Assembly (NCBI RefSeq): GCF_003668995.1
Contig: NZ_CP033068.1
Location: 4,030,001-4,094,000, forward strand
Origin: Flavobacterium sp. 140616W15
Lineage (GTDB): Bacteria; Bacteroidota; Bacteroidia; Flavobacteriales; Flavobacteriaceae
Direction: 5' to 3'
Length of the DNA: 64,000 bases
Each line of letters starts with the position of its first letter. Position 1 is the first letter of the stretch. The position numbers were made by a program, and so were the translations under genes. This document shows positions 34,671 through 44,302 of the stretch, in pieces. The notes beneath the pieces were generated by a model that was not told where the DNA came from, searched no databases, and saw only the letters and a list, made by a program, of their open reading frames with translations.

Positions 34671-36176
34671 ATGTCAAAGCAAGTTCGTGTGCGTTTTGCA
34701 CCAAGTCCGACTGGACCATTACATATTGGTGGTGTTCGTACTGCCCTATTTAATTATTTATTTGCAAAAAAACATAACGGTGTTTTTTATCTTAGAATTG
34801 AAGATACAGATCAAACCCGTTTTGTTCCTGGAGCCGAAGCTTATATTATGGAAGCTTTAGAATGGTTAGGAATTGCTCCAGATGAAACTGTTGGAAAAAA
34901 TGAAAAATTTGGTCCATACAGACAAAGTGATCGTAAACATTTATACCAACAATATGCTGATCAATTGATCAATTCAGGTTGGGCGTATTATGCATTTGAT
35001 ACTCCAGAATCATTAGATGCTCTAAGAAAACAACACGAAGCAGAAGGAAAAACTTTTATATACAATCATCATAACCGTGAAAAGCTGGATACTTCTCTAG
35101 TAATTTCTGCTGATGAAACTGCTAAGAGAATTACTAATGGCGAACATTATGTAATCCGATTTAAAACTCCGGTTAACGAAACATTGCATTTACAAGATAT
35201 TATTCGTGGCGAAGTTAAGTTTGAAACTAATCTTTTAGATGATAAAGTTTTATTTAAAAGTGACGGAATGCCTACTTACCATTTAGCAAATATTGTAGAT
35301 GATCATTTGATGGAAACATCTCATGTAATTCGTGGTGAAGAGTGGTTACCATCTATGCCTTTACATGTTTTACTATACAGAGCTTTTGGTTGGGATGCAC
35401 CAGAATTTGCGCACTTGCCATTAATTCTAAAACCAATTGGTAACGGAAAATTATCTAAAAGAGATGGGGATAAACTAGGTTTCCCAGTATTTCCATTAGA
35501 ATGGAAAACGGAAGAAGGTGTTTCATCTGGATACAGAGAGAAAGGATTTTTCCCAGAAGCTGTTATTAACTTCCTAGCTTTATTAGGTTGGAACGATGGA
35601 ACTGACAAAGAAATCTTTTCATTAAATGAATTAGTAGAAGCATTTGACCTGAACAGAGTACACAAATCAGGAGCAAAATTTGATCCAGAGAAAAACAAAT
35701 GGTTTAATCACCAACATTTGATTAAACAAAATAATGAAGATTTAGCTAAGGACTTCTCTCCTATTCTTGAAGAAAAAGGGTTCTCGACTCCGCTAGAGCT
35801 GACAACAAAAATAGTTTCTCTGATAAAAGAACGTGCTCATTTTGTTTCAGAATTTTGGGAATTAAGTGATTTCTTTTTTCAAGCTCCAACATCATATGAT
35901 GAAAAAGCAAGTAAAAACTGGAAGGAAGAAACTCCTGCATTAATGCAAGAACTTACATCTGTTCTAGAAAATATTGAAGATTTTACTTCTGTAAATATTG
36001 AAACTATAGTAAAAGATTGGATGACTAAAAATGAAATTGGAATGGGTAAAGTTATGCAACCTTTCCGTTTGAGTTTGGTTGGAGCTTTAAAAGGTCCTCA
36101 CCTATTTGACATTGTTGAAATCATAGGAAAAGAAGAAACAATCTCAAGAATACAAAAAGCAATAGTAGCTTTGTAA
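34671..36176 (+). CDS. gltX: glutamate--tRNA ligase
   Basis: The 501-residue class I synthetase charges tRNA-Glu. It has the HIGH-type motif APSPTGPLHIGGVRT at the start, LRIEDTDQTRFVPGAE, YHLANIVDDHLMETSHVIRG and the KMSKS-type KLSKRDG (near residue 263), with the helical anticodon-binding end. Length is normal. A strong terminator follows. Confidence 0.97.
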   Translation: MSKQVRVRFAPSPTGPLHIGGVRTALFNYLFAKKHNGVFYLRIEDTDQTRFVPGAEAYIMEALEWLGIAPDETVGKNEKFGPYRQSDRKHLYQQYADQLINSGWAYYAFDTPESLDALRKQHEAEGKTFIYNHHNREKLDTSLVISADETAKRITNGEHYVIRFKTPVNETLHLQDIIRGEVKFETNLLDDKVLFKSDGMPTYHLANIVDDHLMETSHVIRGEEWLPSMPLHVLLYRAFGWDAPEFAHLPLILKPIGNGKLSKRDGDKLGFPVFPLEWKTEEGVSSGYREKGFFPEAVINFLALLGWNDGTDKEIFSLNELVEAFDLNRVHKSGAKFDPEKNKWFNHQHLIKQNNEDLAKDFSPILEEKGFSTPLELTTKIVSLIKERAHFVSEFWELSDFFFQAPTSYDEKASKNWKEETPALMQELTSVLENIEDFTSVNIETIVKDWMTKNEIGMGKVMQPFRLSLVGALKGPHLFDIVEIIGKEETISRIQKAIVAL

Positions 36177-36198
36177 ACAAATAAATACTATAATTAAT

Positions 36199-36246
36199 AA
36201 AAGCGTTAAGAATACCAATAGAGGCTATTCTTAACGCTTTTTTATT
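36199..36246 (+). terminator. gltX terminator
   Basis: AAAAGCGTTAAGAATA pairs with TATTCTTAACGCTTTT (36199-36214 and 36226-36241) and ends in T-run. Confidence 0.9.
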
Positions 36247-36323
36247 TTAATGAAAACATAACGTATTAAAATGGAAGAAATTTCGTAATTTGACCGTTAA
36301 TATTTAAACTAAATTTATCAGTT

Positions 36324-37301
36324 ATGAACATTCCAATTATTATTCTTTTAATCTTCGGATTATTTATTTTCTTATCGTCATTCTTTACAGTAAAGCAACA
36401 AACATCTGTAATTATAGAACGTTTCGGAAAATTTCTAAGTGTAAGAACATCAGGTTTACAATTAAAAATACCTATGATTGATAGAATTGCTGGGCGAGTA
36501 AATCTTAAAATCCAACAGCTAGATGTAATCATTGAAACAAAAACTAAAGACAACGTTTTTGTAAAACTTAAAGTTTCAGTTCAATTTATGGTTATTAAAG
36601 AAACTGTGTATGATGCATTTTATAAATTAGAATATCCACACGATCAAATTACCTCTTATGTATTTGATGTTGTTCGTGCCGAAGTTCCTAAATTGAAATT
36701 AGATGATGTTTTTGAAAGAAAAGATGATATCGCAATTGCAGTAAAAAGAGAATTAAATGAAGCTATGACTACTTATGGATATACAATTATCAATACATTA
36801 GTAACTGATATTGATCCAGACATCCAGGTTAAAAATGCAATGAATAGAATTAATGCTGCTGATAGAGAAAAAACTGTAGCAGAATTTGAAGCAGAAGCTT
36901 CTAGAATTAGAATTGTTGCTAAGGCAAAAGCGGAAGCTGAAAGTAAGAGATTACAAGGTCAAGGTATAGCAGATCAAAGAAGAGAAATTGCGAGAGGTCT
37001 TGTAGAAAGTGTTGATGTTTTAAATAAAGTGGGTATTAATTCTCAAGAAGCTTCTGCTTTAATTGTAGTTACTCAACATTATGATACATTACAAGCTATT
37101 GGTGCTGATGCAAATTCTAACTTAATCTTGTTACCAAATTCACCACAAGCAGGAAGCGACATGCTAAATAATATGGTAGCTTCATTTAGTGCATCGAACC
37201 AAGTTGGCGAGATGATGAAGAGAACGAATAAAAAAGTAAAACCAAAGACAGAAGTAAAACCAGATTATGAAGCTCCTGAAGCTCCAGAAACAGAAGAATA
37301 A
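36324..37301 (+). CDS. SPFH/band 7 membrane protein (stomatin/QmcA-like)
   Basis: The 325-residue protein has one N-terminal membrane segment (residues 2-22), the SPFH/band 7 domain (VIIERFGKFLSVRTSGLQLK, IPMIDRIAGRVNLKIQQLDV, then ASRIRIVAKAKAEAESKRLQ) and a Lys/Pro/Glu-rich tail. Such proteins form oligomeric scaffolds in membrane microdomains and often regulate proteases. It is flanked by terminators, hence monocistronic. Confidence 0.9.
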   Translation: MNIPIIILLIFGLFIFLSSFFTVKQQTSVIIERFGKFLSVRTSGLQLKIPMIDRIAGRVNLKIQQLDVIIETKTKDNVFVKLKVSVQFMVIKETVYDAFYKLEYPHDQITSYVFDVVRAEVPKLKLDDVFERKDDIAIAVKRELNEAMTTYGYTIINTLVTDIDPDIQVKNAMNRINAADREKTVAEFEAEASRIRIVAKAKAEAESKRLQGQGIADQRREIARGLVESVDVLNKVGINSQEASALIVVTQHYDTLQAIGADANSNLILLPNSPQAGSDMLNNMVASFSASNQVGEMMKRTNKKVKPKTEVKPDYEAPEAPETEE

Positions 37302-37316
37302 TTTATATGTAAAATT

Positions 37317-37346
37317 TAAAAAGAGGCTTAATGGCCTCTTTTTTTG
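37317..37346. terminator. bidirectional terminator
   Basis: AAAAAGAGGC and GCCTCTTTTT (stem, loop ttaatg) with A- and T-runs. It separates the converging SPFH and YtxH-operon genes and overlaps the latter's stop. Confidence 0.85.
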
Positions 37347-37582
37347 TTTATAAACCATCCTATTAAATAAGGAATCGCCGCTTGTATTATTTTTATATAT
37401 GAATTAGAAAGTATTGTTTTGTATGAACCTAAAAATCCGTTTACTATATTTTGAGGTTCTAAAGATTCTTTAGTTTTTTGAACACTTAAAACTAACTTCT
37501 GATAATTAATTTGCTTCTCAATTTTTAGAATTTCCAATTCTCTTTCAATTTCAGCATATGATGAGTATTTTTTAGTTTCCAT
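37328..37582 (-). CDS. small DUF6327-like protein
   Basis: The 84-residue protein has a soluble helical part (YAEIERELEILKIEKQINYQ) and a C-terminal hydrophobic segment (IKIIQAAIPYLIGWFIN). It starts 3 nt after the holin-like gene, third in the trio with YtxH. It resembles the DUF6327 proteins typical of this trio. Function unknown; envelope stress is a guess. Confidence 0.6.
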   Translation of the reverse strand: METKKYSSYAEIERELEILKIEKQINYQKLVLSVQKTKESLEPQNIVNGFLGSYKTILSNSYIKIIQAAIPYLIGWFINKKRGH

Positions 37583-37585
37583 AAT

Positions 37586-37936
37586 TTAGTCGTTAAAAAA
37601 GATTTCTGAAAATTTCTCTAAAATTGGTCCTTCTACCATTTTATCTTTTATAAAGAAAATGAGTATCGTTGCTAGTAAATAGATCCCTCCTACTATCAGA
37701 AATCCAAAAGTGTAACTGCCTAAAGCAGCACTAATAGCAAAAGCAGCCGCAACAGATCCGAACAACATAACCATACTAAAACACAGTAAAATCAAAATAA
37801 ATTTAAAAATTACTGTTGTAGATTTCATTGCAACTTTAAAACCCCACAATTTATAATAAGCAAGGTGACTATCAACATAGGCTTTTGCCTGATCTTGAAT
37901 ATTTTCGGTATGTTCTTTAAACTCTTCAAAAGCCAT
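37586..37936 (-). CDS. phage holin family / Actinobacterial-type holin-like membrane protein
   Basis: The 116-residue protein has an acidic start and two long membrane segments (about 39-68 and 72-96; ILILLCFSMVMLFGSVAAAF and FGFLIVGGIYLLATILIFFI). It matches the phage_holin_3_6 style (DUF1469), which despite the name is usually a host envelope protein. It is in the YtxH operon. Confidence 0.75.
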   Translation of the reverse strand: MAFEEFKEHTENIQDQAKAYVDSHLAYYKLWGFKVAMKSTTVIFKFILILLCFSMVMLFGSVAAAFAISAALGSYTFGFLIVGGIYLLATILIFFIKDKMVEGPILEKFSEIFFND

Positions 37937-38081
37937 AAATAACTATTTTAGTTGATTTGATAAAAAATACAAAGTACACAATGAAACCAATGTATTGCAA
38001 TTCTTAAAATTAATTAAATTTTTTGAAACAATAACAATTAAAGTCCAATGTGTACTTCGCTTATGCCTAAAAAAGGGCTAT

Positions 38082-38411
38082 TTATTTCTGAAGTTTAGCA
38101 TTTTGAGTTTTCAAATCTGCTAATTTAGTTTCAAGAAAAGAAATTACTTCTTCTGTTTTGTGACTCATATTCGAAAGCAAATTCTCATATGTACCATCTA
38201 AATCTTCTTTAGCATTTAAAAACTTATCACGTAAACCTTCTGTTGATGTTTCTAATTTGTGCTTCAAATTATGTTTTGCATCATCAATTCCATGTTTAAT
38301 ACGTCCTCTTGTTTTTGAACCTTTATCTGGTGCAAACAAAATTCCAATTCCTGCTCCAATTGCTGCTCCAGTAAGAAGTGCTAATATTGTGTTTCCTGTG
38401 TTGTTTGACAT
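38082..38411 (-). CDS. YtxH domain-containing protein
   Basis: The 109-residue protein has the YtxH pattern: a Gly-rich N-terminal membrane segment (ILALLTGAAIGAGIGILFAP) followed by DKGSKTRGRIKHGID and a long helix. YtxH proteins are stress-related and small. It starts the three-gene operon. Confidence 0.85.
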   Translation of the reverse strand: MSNNTGNTILALLTGAAIGAGIGILFAPDKGSKTRGRIKHGIDDAKHNLKHKLETSTEGLRDKFLNAKEDLDGTYENLLSNMSHKTEEVISFLETKLADLKTQNAKLQK

Positions 38412-38493
38412 AACTATAAATTTTAAAAGTTGATACTAAAGATAATCAATTTTATATAGATAAAATTCTTATAAATAAATGTTTAATATAATT

Positions 38494-38973
38494 TTAATAT
38501 ACATAAGCAATTGCTTGATACTTACCATCTGGTTTTTCGACAATTGCTACGAATGGATATCCATTATCTGCAGACTTAGTTTTAATACGTCTTTCAGTAT
38601 GTTCCTTTAAAGCCAAAGGAGATTCCCCTTTTGTTTTTGTAGACAATCCTGAAAAAGTTTCAACTTCTTTGAGTCCGATAGTTTGGCTAGGTTTTAAAAC
38701 TTTTACCAAACTATAATCCTTCTTGTCTGTTACTAGAATTTTAGGAGAAATAGATTCTGATTTAGAACTTGCTTTTTCTTTAAGAGAAGAAACTGCATAT
38801 TTACTAATTGCAAATTGTTCCTGACTACCATTCAATGAATAGTAAATAAGATCATTATCTTGTTTTATATAATTGACATCTATTTTTTCTCCGTTATGTT
38901 TGAGAATTTCATGAGTTTGAGAGAAAGCAAAACTCGTAAATAATAATCCTAATATTAAAAATTTGATTTTCAT
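38494..38973 (-). CDS. secreted hypothetical protein
   Basis: The start is set at 38973 (MKIKFLILGLLFTSFAFS), which gives a clean Sec signal peptide; an upstream ATG at 39042 only adds 23 unlikely residues. The 159-residue product has a beta-rich start (HEILKHNGEKIDVNYIKQ) as in small secreted Flavobacterium proteins, then a basic middle. No family is recognised. Confidence 0.65.
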   Translation of the reverse strand: MKIKFLILGLLFTSFAFSQTHEILKHNGEKIDVNYIKQDNDLIYYSLNGSQEQFAISKYAVSSLKEKASSKSESISPKILVTDKKDYSLVKVLKPSQTIGLKEVETFSGLSTKTKGESPLALKEHTERRIKTKSADNGYPFVAIVEKPDGKYQAIAYVY

Positions 38974-39360
38974 AATTTCTGATTTTAAGTTCAACTTAAT
39001 AAAGTAAACCTCGATAAGCAGATTTTGAAACGAAATAAACAATTTTGAAAATAATCAAAAAATCAATTTCGTTGATTTTGATATTTATGAAATAAAATCA
39101 AAAAACACTTTGTAAAAAAAAGTATTATCAAAACTAAACCATAAACAAAATACAAACGATAAATTAATTTTAATAATTCCATCTAAAACTATTCAAAACT
39201 AAAATTTACATAAAATCAAATTTTAAGATTTAAGAAATAATTCTATAATCATAGCCCATTCCATTTTTATCTTAAAATGGATAAATCCACTTTATAAAAA
39301 TTTGCTTAATTGGCTTTTCATAAAAATAATACATTTATTAGCATTTGTATGTTAAAAACG

Positions 39361-40350
39361 CGTTAAACCATCTTAAATTTGATTAAAAACTAAAATAAAG
39401 AACGCTAATCAATCCTTTTTATAAAACCAATATTAGAGTTATCCATTTTTACAAAACGTCTTAAAAACAATATATAGAAGCTGTTTTTAATATATAAAAA
39501 CTATAGTAAATCACAGAATAATAATATATATAAATAATATAAAAATCTATAAATAATTATATTTTATATAATTAAAATTGATACTTAGCTTTCATCCTTT
39601 TTTTACAATAAAATTTAATACTAGACAAATTTCTGTTATTTGAGTAAACGAGATAATCTTGAGATTACATTTTAAAAATCTAAAAAGGAAAATATAGACA
39701 GAGCAAAAAATTGAATAGAGAATCGGTAAAATCTATTAAAATGGGAAATATACTGTATTTATAAACATTTCAGTGTCAATTAGGACAAAATCACGCTTAA
39801 ATTAAGTCTAAAACTAAAATAAAGAACGCTAATCAATTATTTTTACAAAACCAATTATAGAGTTGTTATAATTATAAAAACGTCTTAAAAACAACATATG
39901 GAAGCTGTTTTTAATCTAAAAAAACTATATAAATTACAAAAATAATAATTAATATTAATAATAGATAAAATTATAATAATACATAGTTTTCATAAATAAA
40001 ACTGATTACTGGTTTTCATTCCATTTTAACAAAAGGTTTTCTCACTTACTAGAAATATTTTTTTAAGGAATTAAAATGATTTTAAAATCAAAAAATGTAA
40101 AACTGTCGCTAAGTAAAAAATTTGAATTGAAATCTGATAAAAGCACCAGAATTGTAAAGATTTTGTACTTATAAACATTTTGATGTTAACAACGACAAAA
40201 TCATCTTGAAATTTAGTTTAAATTAAAATAAAGAACGCTAATTAATTATTTTTATAAAAACGATAATTATATTGACTGATTATTAAAAACATCTTAAAAT
40301 CAATTTATGAAGGTTGATTTTAATATAATAAAACTATCAATTTTTGTATT
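39361..40350. repeat. three diverged tandem repeats of about 410-425 bp
   Basis: Copies share aaaataaagaacgctaat (aacgct at 39401, 39825 and 40234), aaacgtcttaaaa..aa and a shared aagctgtttttaat motif, and each holds small inverted repeats. Traces of a further copy lie before 39361. No gene is seen in 39043-40417. Confidence 0.75.
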
Positions 40351-40371
40351 TTAATAGGAATTATAAATAAT

Positions 40372-40402
40372 AAAAAAAGCGCTTATAAAAAGCGCTTTTT
40401 GA
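40372..40402. terminator. bidirectional terminator after glnS
   Basis: AAAAAGCGCTT (40374-40384) pairs with AAGCGCTTTTT (40390-40400), A/T-runs on both sides. Confidence 0.85.
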
Positions 40403-40417
40403 TAACTAAAACTGATA

Positions 40418-42535
40418 TTATTTTTTTAACATTTCTTCCAAAATTTCCTTTTCTCTATCAGAAGCATTTTTTGGAGGATTTGAATTTAATTTTTGAATTT
40501 CTTCTTCAAACTGATTTCTAAAATTTTCTGTTTCCAAATCTCTTAAATTCAAAAGTGCTTTCGAACGAACATAAGTCGATTCACTTCTTAGTGACATGGT
40601 ATATAATTTTTTTATTTCTTCTTCTTCAAAATCAGATGATTTTAAATTTGAATATTTCAGAATGAATTGAGCAAATAATAACGAACTCTTATTATTGTTA
40701 ATATTCTTCTTTAATGAATTTTGTAATAATGAAAAACTTGAAATAGCAGCTATACTCTCCCCTATTGTATTTTCAATTACCAAACGTTCAGCTTTAGTTT
40801 CAACTTTAAAATATTTATTGATGTCTTTTAAAGAATTATTAATGCTATTTTCTTCCTTTTTACCTTTTTCTTCCCAAGCATCTTTTAATCCTACTGTCTT
40901 ATTAAATACTAGTTTAGAAGCAGTTGAATCTTTATCAACAGTAAAATACCCTAAACGTTGAAATTGAAATTTATCTTCATTTTGAGCTGTAGCTAAACTT
41001 GGTTCAACAAATCCAGTAACAATTTCTAGCGAATTTGGATTTACAAAATCTAAGAAATTTTTATCTTTATAACTGTCTGGAGCTTCATCTATAAATAAAC
41101 GATCATACAAACGAACTTCAGCTTCTATAGCATGTGCAATCGAAACCCAATGTAAGGTTCCTGATACTTTACGTTGGCTAGCTTCACTTCCACTTCCACT
41201 TAAAGAATCTGTATCATAAGTAACATGAATTTCAGTAATATTACCTGCTGAATCTTTTATAACACTTTCTCCTTTAATGATATAAGCATTTTTAAGACGC
41301 ACTTCTTTTCCTAATGTTAAACGGAAAAACTTAGCTGGAGCTTCTTCTAAAAAGTCTTCTCTTTCTATATATAACTCTCTCGAAAATGGGACTTTTCTAA
41401 ATCCTGCAGTATCATCTTCCTGGTTATTTTCTGCATCAAGTAACTCTTCTTTTCCTTCTGGATAATTAGTAATTACCAATTTTACCGGATCTAAAACAGC
41501 CATTACACGTGGTGCTATTTTGTTCAAATCTTCACGAATACAAAACTCTAAAACCGATACACTTATTAAATTATCTCGTTTTGCAATTCCTGTTGAATTA
41601 GCAAAATTACGTAATGAAGCTGCAGTATATCCTCTTCTTCTTAATCCAGAAATAGTTGACATTCTTGGATCATCCCAACCATTAACATGCTGTTCTTTAA
41701 CTAATTGTTGTAATTTTCTTTTACTTACAACTGTATGCGAAAGATTACGTCTTGCAAATTCTCTTTGCTTAGGACGCAACTTATTATCATCTATAATTTG
41801 ATCTAAAAACCAATCGTATAATTCACGGTGAGGTAAAAATTCAAGCGTACAAAATGAATGTGAAATACTTTCTAAATAATCACTTTGTCCATGAGCCCAA
41901 TCATACATTGGGTAAATTTTCCAGGCATCTCCAGTTCTATGATGATGCTTGTGTAAAATTCTATACATGATAGGATCACGCATCAACATATTAGTAGATT
42001 TCATATCTATTTTTGCACGTAAAATATGAGTTCCAGCTTCAAATTCTCCGTTTCTCATTCTTTCAAATAAGTCTAAATTTTCTTCTACAGAACGATTTCT
42101 AAATGGACTATCTGTACCTGTTGTTGATGGGGTTCCTTTTTGAATAGCCATTTCTTCAGAAGACTGACTATCAACATATGCTTTATCTTTTTTAATTAAT
42201 AAAACTGCCCAATCGTATAATTGCTGAAAATAATCAGATGCATAACGTTCCTCTGACCAAGTATATCCTAGCCATTCTACGTCTTTTTTAATTGCATCAA
42301 CAAACTCTTGTTCTTCCTTTTCTGGATTGGTATCATCAAAACGTAAATTTACAGGTGACTGATAATCAATTCCTAATCCAAAATTTAAAGCAATAGAACT
42401 TGCATGACCAATATGTAAATAACCATTTGGTTCTGGTGGAAAACGAAAATGAAGCTTATCTTTTGATAAACCTGATTTTAAATCTTCTTCTATGATTTGT
42501 TCAATAAAATTGAGTGATTTTTCTTCTGATGCCAT
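40418..42535 (-). CDS. glnS: glutamine--tRNA ligase with C-terminal extension
   Basis: The 705-residue synthetase has HIGH motif PPEPNGYLHIGHAS near residue 31, MYDWAHGQSDYLESISHSFC, and the KMSKS-type VVSKRKLQQL near 270; the beta-barrel anticodon domain follows. The last about 140 residues are a helical HEAT-like extension (LRSESTYVRSKALLNLRDLE) beyond the typical 550-residue GlnS, as I recall for some Flavobacteriia. The direct glutaminylation route is thus used here. Confidence 0.95.
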   Translation of the reverse strand: MASEEKSLNFIEQIIEEDLKSGLSKDKLHFRFPPEPNGYLHIGHASSIALNFGLGIDYQSPVNLRFDDTNPEKEEQEFVDAIKKDVEWLGYTWSEERYASDYFQQLYDWAVLLIKKDKAYVDSQSSEEMAIQKGTPSTTGTDSPFRNRSVEENLDLFERMRNGEFEAGTHILRAKIDMKSTNMLMRDPIMYRILHKHHHRTGDAWKIYPMYDWAHGQSDYLESISHSFCTLEFLPHRELYDWFLDQIIDDNKLRPKQREFARRNLSHTVVSKRKLQQLVKEQHVNGWDDPRMSTISGLRRRGYTAASLRNFANSTGIAKRDNLISVSVLEFCIREDLNKIAPRVMAVLDPVKLVITNYPEGKEELLDAENNQEDDTAGFRKVPFSRELYIEREDFLEEAPAKFFRLTLGKEVRLKNAYIIKGESVIKDSAGNITEIHVTYDTDSLSGSGSEASQRKVSGTLHWVSIAHAIEAEVRLYDRLFIDEAPDSYKDKNFLDFVNPNSLEIVTGFVEPSLATAQNEDKFQFQRLGYFTVDKDSTASKLVFNKTVGLKDAWEEKGKKEENSINNSLKDINKYFKVETKAERLVIENTIGESIAAISSFSLLQNSLKKNINNNKSSLLFAQFILKYSNLKSSDFEEEEIKKLYTMSLRSESTYVRSKALLNLRDLETENFRNQFEEEIQKLNSNPPKNASDREKEILEEMLKK

Positions 42536-42653
42536 TATTTATAGTAATTTTAGCAAAGATAAAAAAGTTTATAGTTTTCGGTTTACAGTTTACAGTTTTC
42601 TTTGGAAACTTCTCAGTAAATCTGAAACTTAGAGCAAGAAATTAAATTAAAAA

Positions 42654-43016
42654 ATGGGAATTATTAAACTAAAAAATATCCGTACTTTTTCTTACCACGG
42701 ATGTTTAATTGAAGAAGGAAAAATTGGATCTGATTATGAAGTGAATTTAGAAATTCATGCTAATTTAAGAAAATCTGCCGAGTCTGATCATCTTGCTGAC
42801 ACGGTTGATTATGTACATTTAAACAAAATTGTAGCCGAAGAAATGGCCATTAGATCTAAATTATTGGAACATGTTGCCAAAAGAATCATTACAAGGGTTC
42901 TTGATGAGATCCCAATGATCACAAAAACAATTGTTGAAGTTTCAAAGATTAACCCTCCTATTGGTGGTGATGTTGAGTCGGTTACAATTAGAATGAAAGA
43001 AACTAGAAAGAAATAA
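42654..43016 (+). CDS. folB: dihydroneopterin aldolase
   Basis: The 120-residue protein matches FolB in length and motif: IRTFSYHGCLIEEGKIGSDY at the start, ADTVDYVHLNKIVAEEM and the end VEVSKINPPIGGDVESV with the conserved Lys in KINPP. It makes 6-hydroxymethyl-dihydropterin in folate synthesis. It is followed by tRNA-Cys. Confidence 0.95.
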   Translation: MGIIKLKNIRTFSYHGCLIEEGKIGSDYEVNLEIHANLRKSAESDHLADTVDYVHLNKIVAEEMAIRSKLLEHVAKRIITRVLDEIPMITKTIVEVSKINPPIGGDVESVTIRMKETRKK

Positions 43017-43118
43017 TTAGAATGAAATTTTATTTCTTTTAAAAAATTTAAAAAATAGTTGGCTTTAAGTTTTTAAAATTTAAAGATTATGGTTACTTTT
43101 GCCATCCGTTCAAGTAAT

Positions 43119-43189
43119 GGCGTCGTGGCCGAGCGGCTAGGCTGGGCTCTGCAAAAGCTCCTACTCCGGTTCGAATCCGGACGATGCCT
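43119..43189 (+). tRNA. tRNA-Cys (anticodon GCA)
   Basis: The acceptor stem GGCGTCG/CGATGCC has one G-U pair; the anticodon loop CTGCAAA carries GCA (43151-43153); the T-loop is TTCGAAT. CCA is not encoded. A terminator follows. Confidence 0.95.
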
Positions 43190-43193
43190 CAAG

Positions 43194-43223
43194 AAGAGAT
43201 ACAGAAATGTATCTCTTTTTTTT
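43194..43223 (+). terminator. tRNA-Cys terminator
   Basis: AAGAGATACA pairs with TGTATCTCTT around a GAAA tetraloop, then T-run. Confidence 0.9.
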
Positions 43224-43363
43224 ATGCTTAATTTTTCCTCAATATTTTCAAAATCAACGGAGTCGAAGTCTTATTAAACAGTATTATTACCTTTTCAAAA
43301 GTTTAAGCTTTGACTGTAAGAAGCTTTAATAAAAACTTAAGTTTAAAGTTAGTCTGCGCACTT

Positions 43364-43467
43364 TTGTCATTTCGAGGAACGAGAAATCTTCGCAAGAAGC
43401 TAACTCACAGTTTTTCTCTTAAATTTTCGAGCTACTCGTGGAGATTTCTCGTTCCTCGAAATGACAA
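43364..43467. repeat. palindromic REP-like element with 26-bp arms
   Basis: TTGTCATTTCGAGGAACGAG... (43364-43390) and its near-perfect reverse complement (43441-43467) frame a 50-nt spacer. This fits REP-like interspersed elements common in Flavobacterium intergenic DNA. The open frame through it (43419-43607) is not a gene. Confidence 0.75.
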
Positions 43468-43555
43468 GATTGAGGATTATTTTGCGTAAAACTTAAGTTC
43501 CTCCCTACCCTTGGTTTAGAACTTTTACAAAGAATTTTTAAATTTTTAAACATAA

Positions 43556-43582
43556 AAAAACCTCTCGTAATGAGAGGTTTAA
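43556..43582 (-). terminator. lysE-family gene terminator
   Basis: AAACCTCTC/GAGAGGTTT stem with loop gtaat, with a leftward T-run. Confidence 0.85.
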
Positions 43583-43607
43583 AACTATATTTTGCAGTTA
43601 TTAACAA

Positions 43608-44285
43608 CTACTTTTCTATCTTTTCAAAAGCATGTTTTACCATTTCTTTTTCTTTTGGAAACCATCCTTGAACTATTAAAACAAATCCAAAAATCATTAA
43701 AACTATACTAATTCCTTTTTTAATTTTAAGAATATTAGATGGTGTCATTTTAGATTTTAATTGCTTTGCTAAAACAATTTTTATACAGTCAATAATCAAA
43801 TAAGTTAATACAACTGTTACAAAAAATGTCATCATTCTTGATGTTTGCATTTCTAATTTTGGTCCAATAGAAATAATTATTGCAACCCAAAAACCAAGTA
43901 CTCCGATATTAATAACATTTAGGAAAAAGCCTTTTGCAAAAAGACTTCCATAGTTTCTTTTGATGATATCACGGTCTATTTCTTCATCGTTTATTTTAGC
44001 TTCTTTCTTGAGTTGTATAAACGAAATAATACCGTAAGCCAACATGATTATACCTCCAAAAATAAAAAGGGCGGGTTTATCTTGTAAACTTTTAATTAAT
44101 CTATAACTTCCTAAATAAGCAATCGCTATAAAGAAAATATCTCCTAGAATTACTCCTAGATCAAAAACTAATGCGGCTCTAAAACCTTTGGTAATACTAG
44201 TTTCTAGTAATATAAAAAATACCGGGCCTACCATAAAGCTTAAAAATACTCCCCATGGAATCCCTGCTATAATATCATTTATCAT
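43608..44285 (-). CDS. LysE family translocator
   Basis: The 225-residue protein has five to six membrane helices and the LysE/RhtB start (GIPWGVFLSFMVGPVFFILL, ITKGFRAALVFDLGVILGD). Members export amino acids or similar compounds. It is paired with the GIN-domain gene 17 nt upstream. Confidence 0.9.
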   Translation of the reverse strand: MINDIIAGIPWGVFLSFMVGPVFFILLETSITKGFRAALVFDLGVILGDIFFIAIAYLGSYRLIKSLQDKPALFIFGGIIMLAYGIISFIQLKKEAKINDEEIDRDIIKRNYGSLFAKGFFLNVINIGVLGFWVAIIISIGPKLEMQTSRMMTFFVTVVLTYLIIDCIKIVLAKQLKSKMTPSNILKIKKGISIVLMIFGFVLIVQGWFPKEKEMVKHAFEKIEK

Positions 44286-44302
44286 TAAAATACAATTTCG
44301 TT

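Noticed and set aside
37586..37936. Phage holin of a second prophage
   Set aside because: The gene sits in a host YtxH operon with no phage neighbours; the family name is misleading here.
43089..43277. Open frame across tRNA-Cys
   Set aside because: It reads through the tRNA and its terminator, so it is not a gene.
43419..43607. Open frame beside the REP-like element
   Set aside because: It is made of the palindrome arm and the lysE-family terminator.
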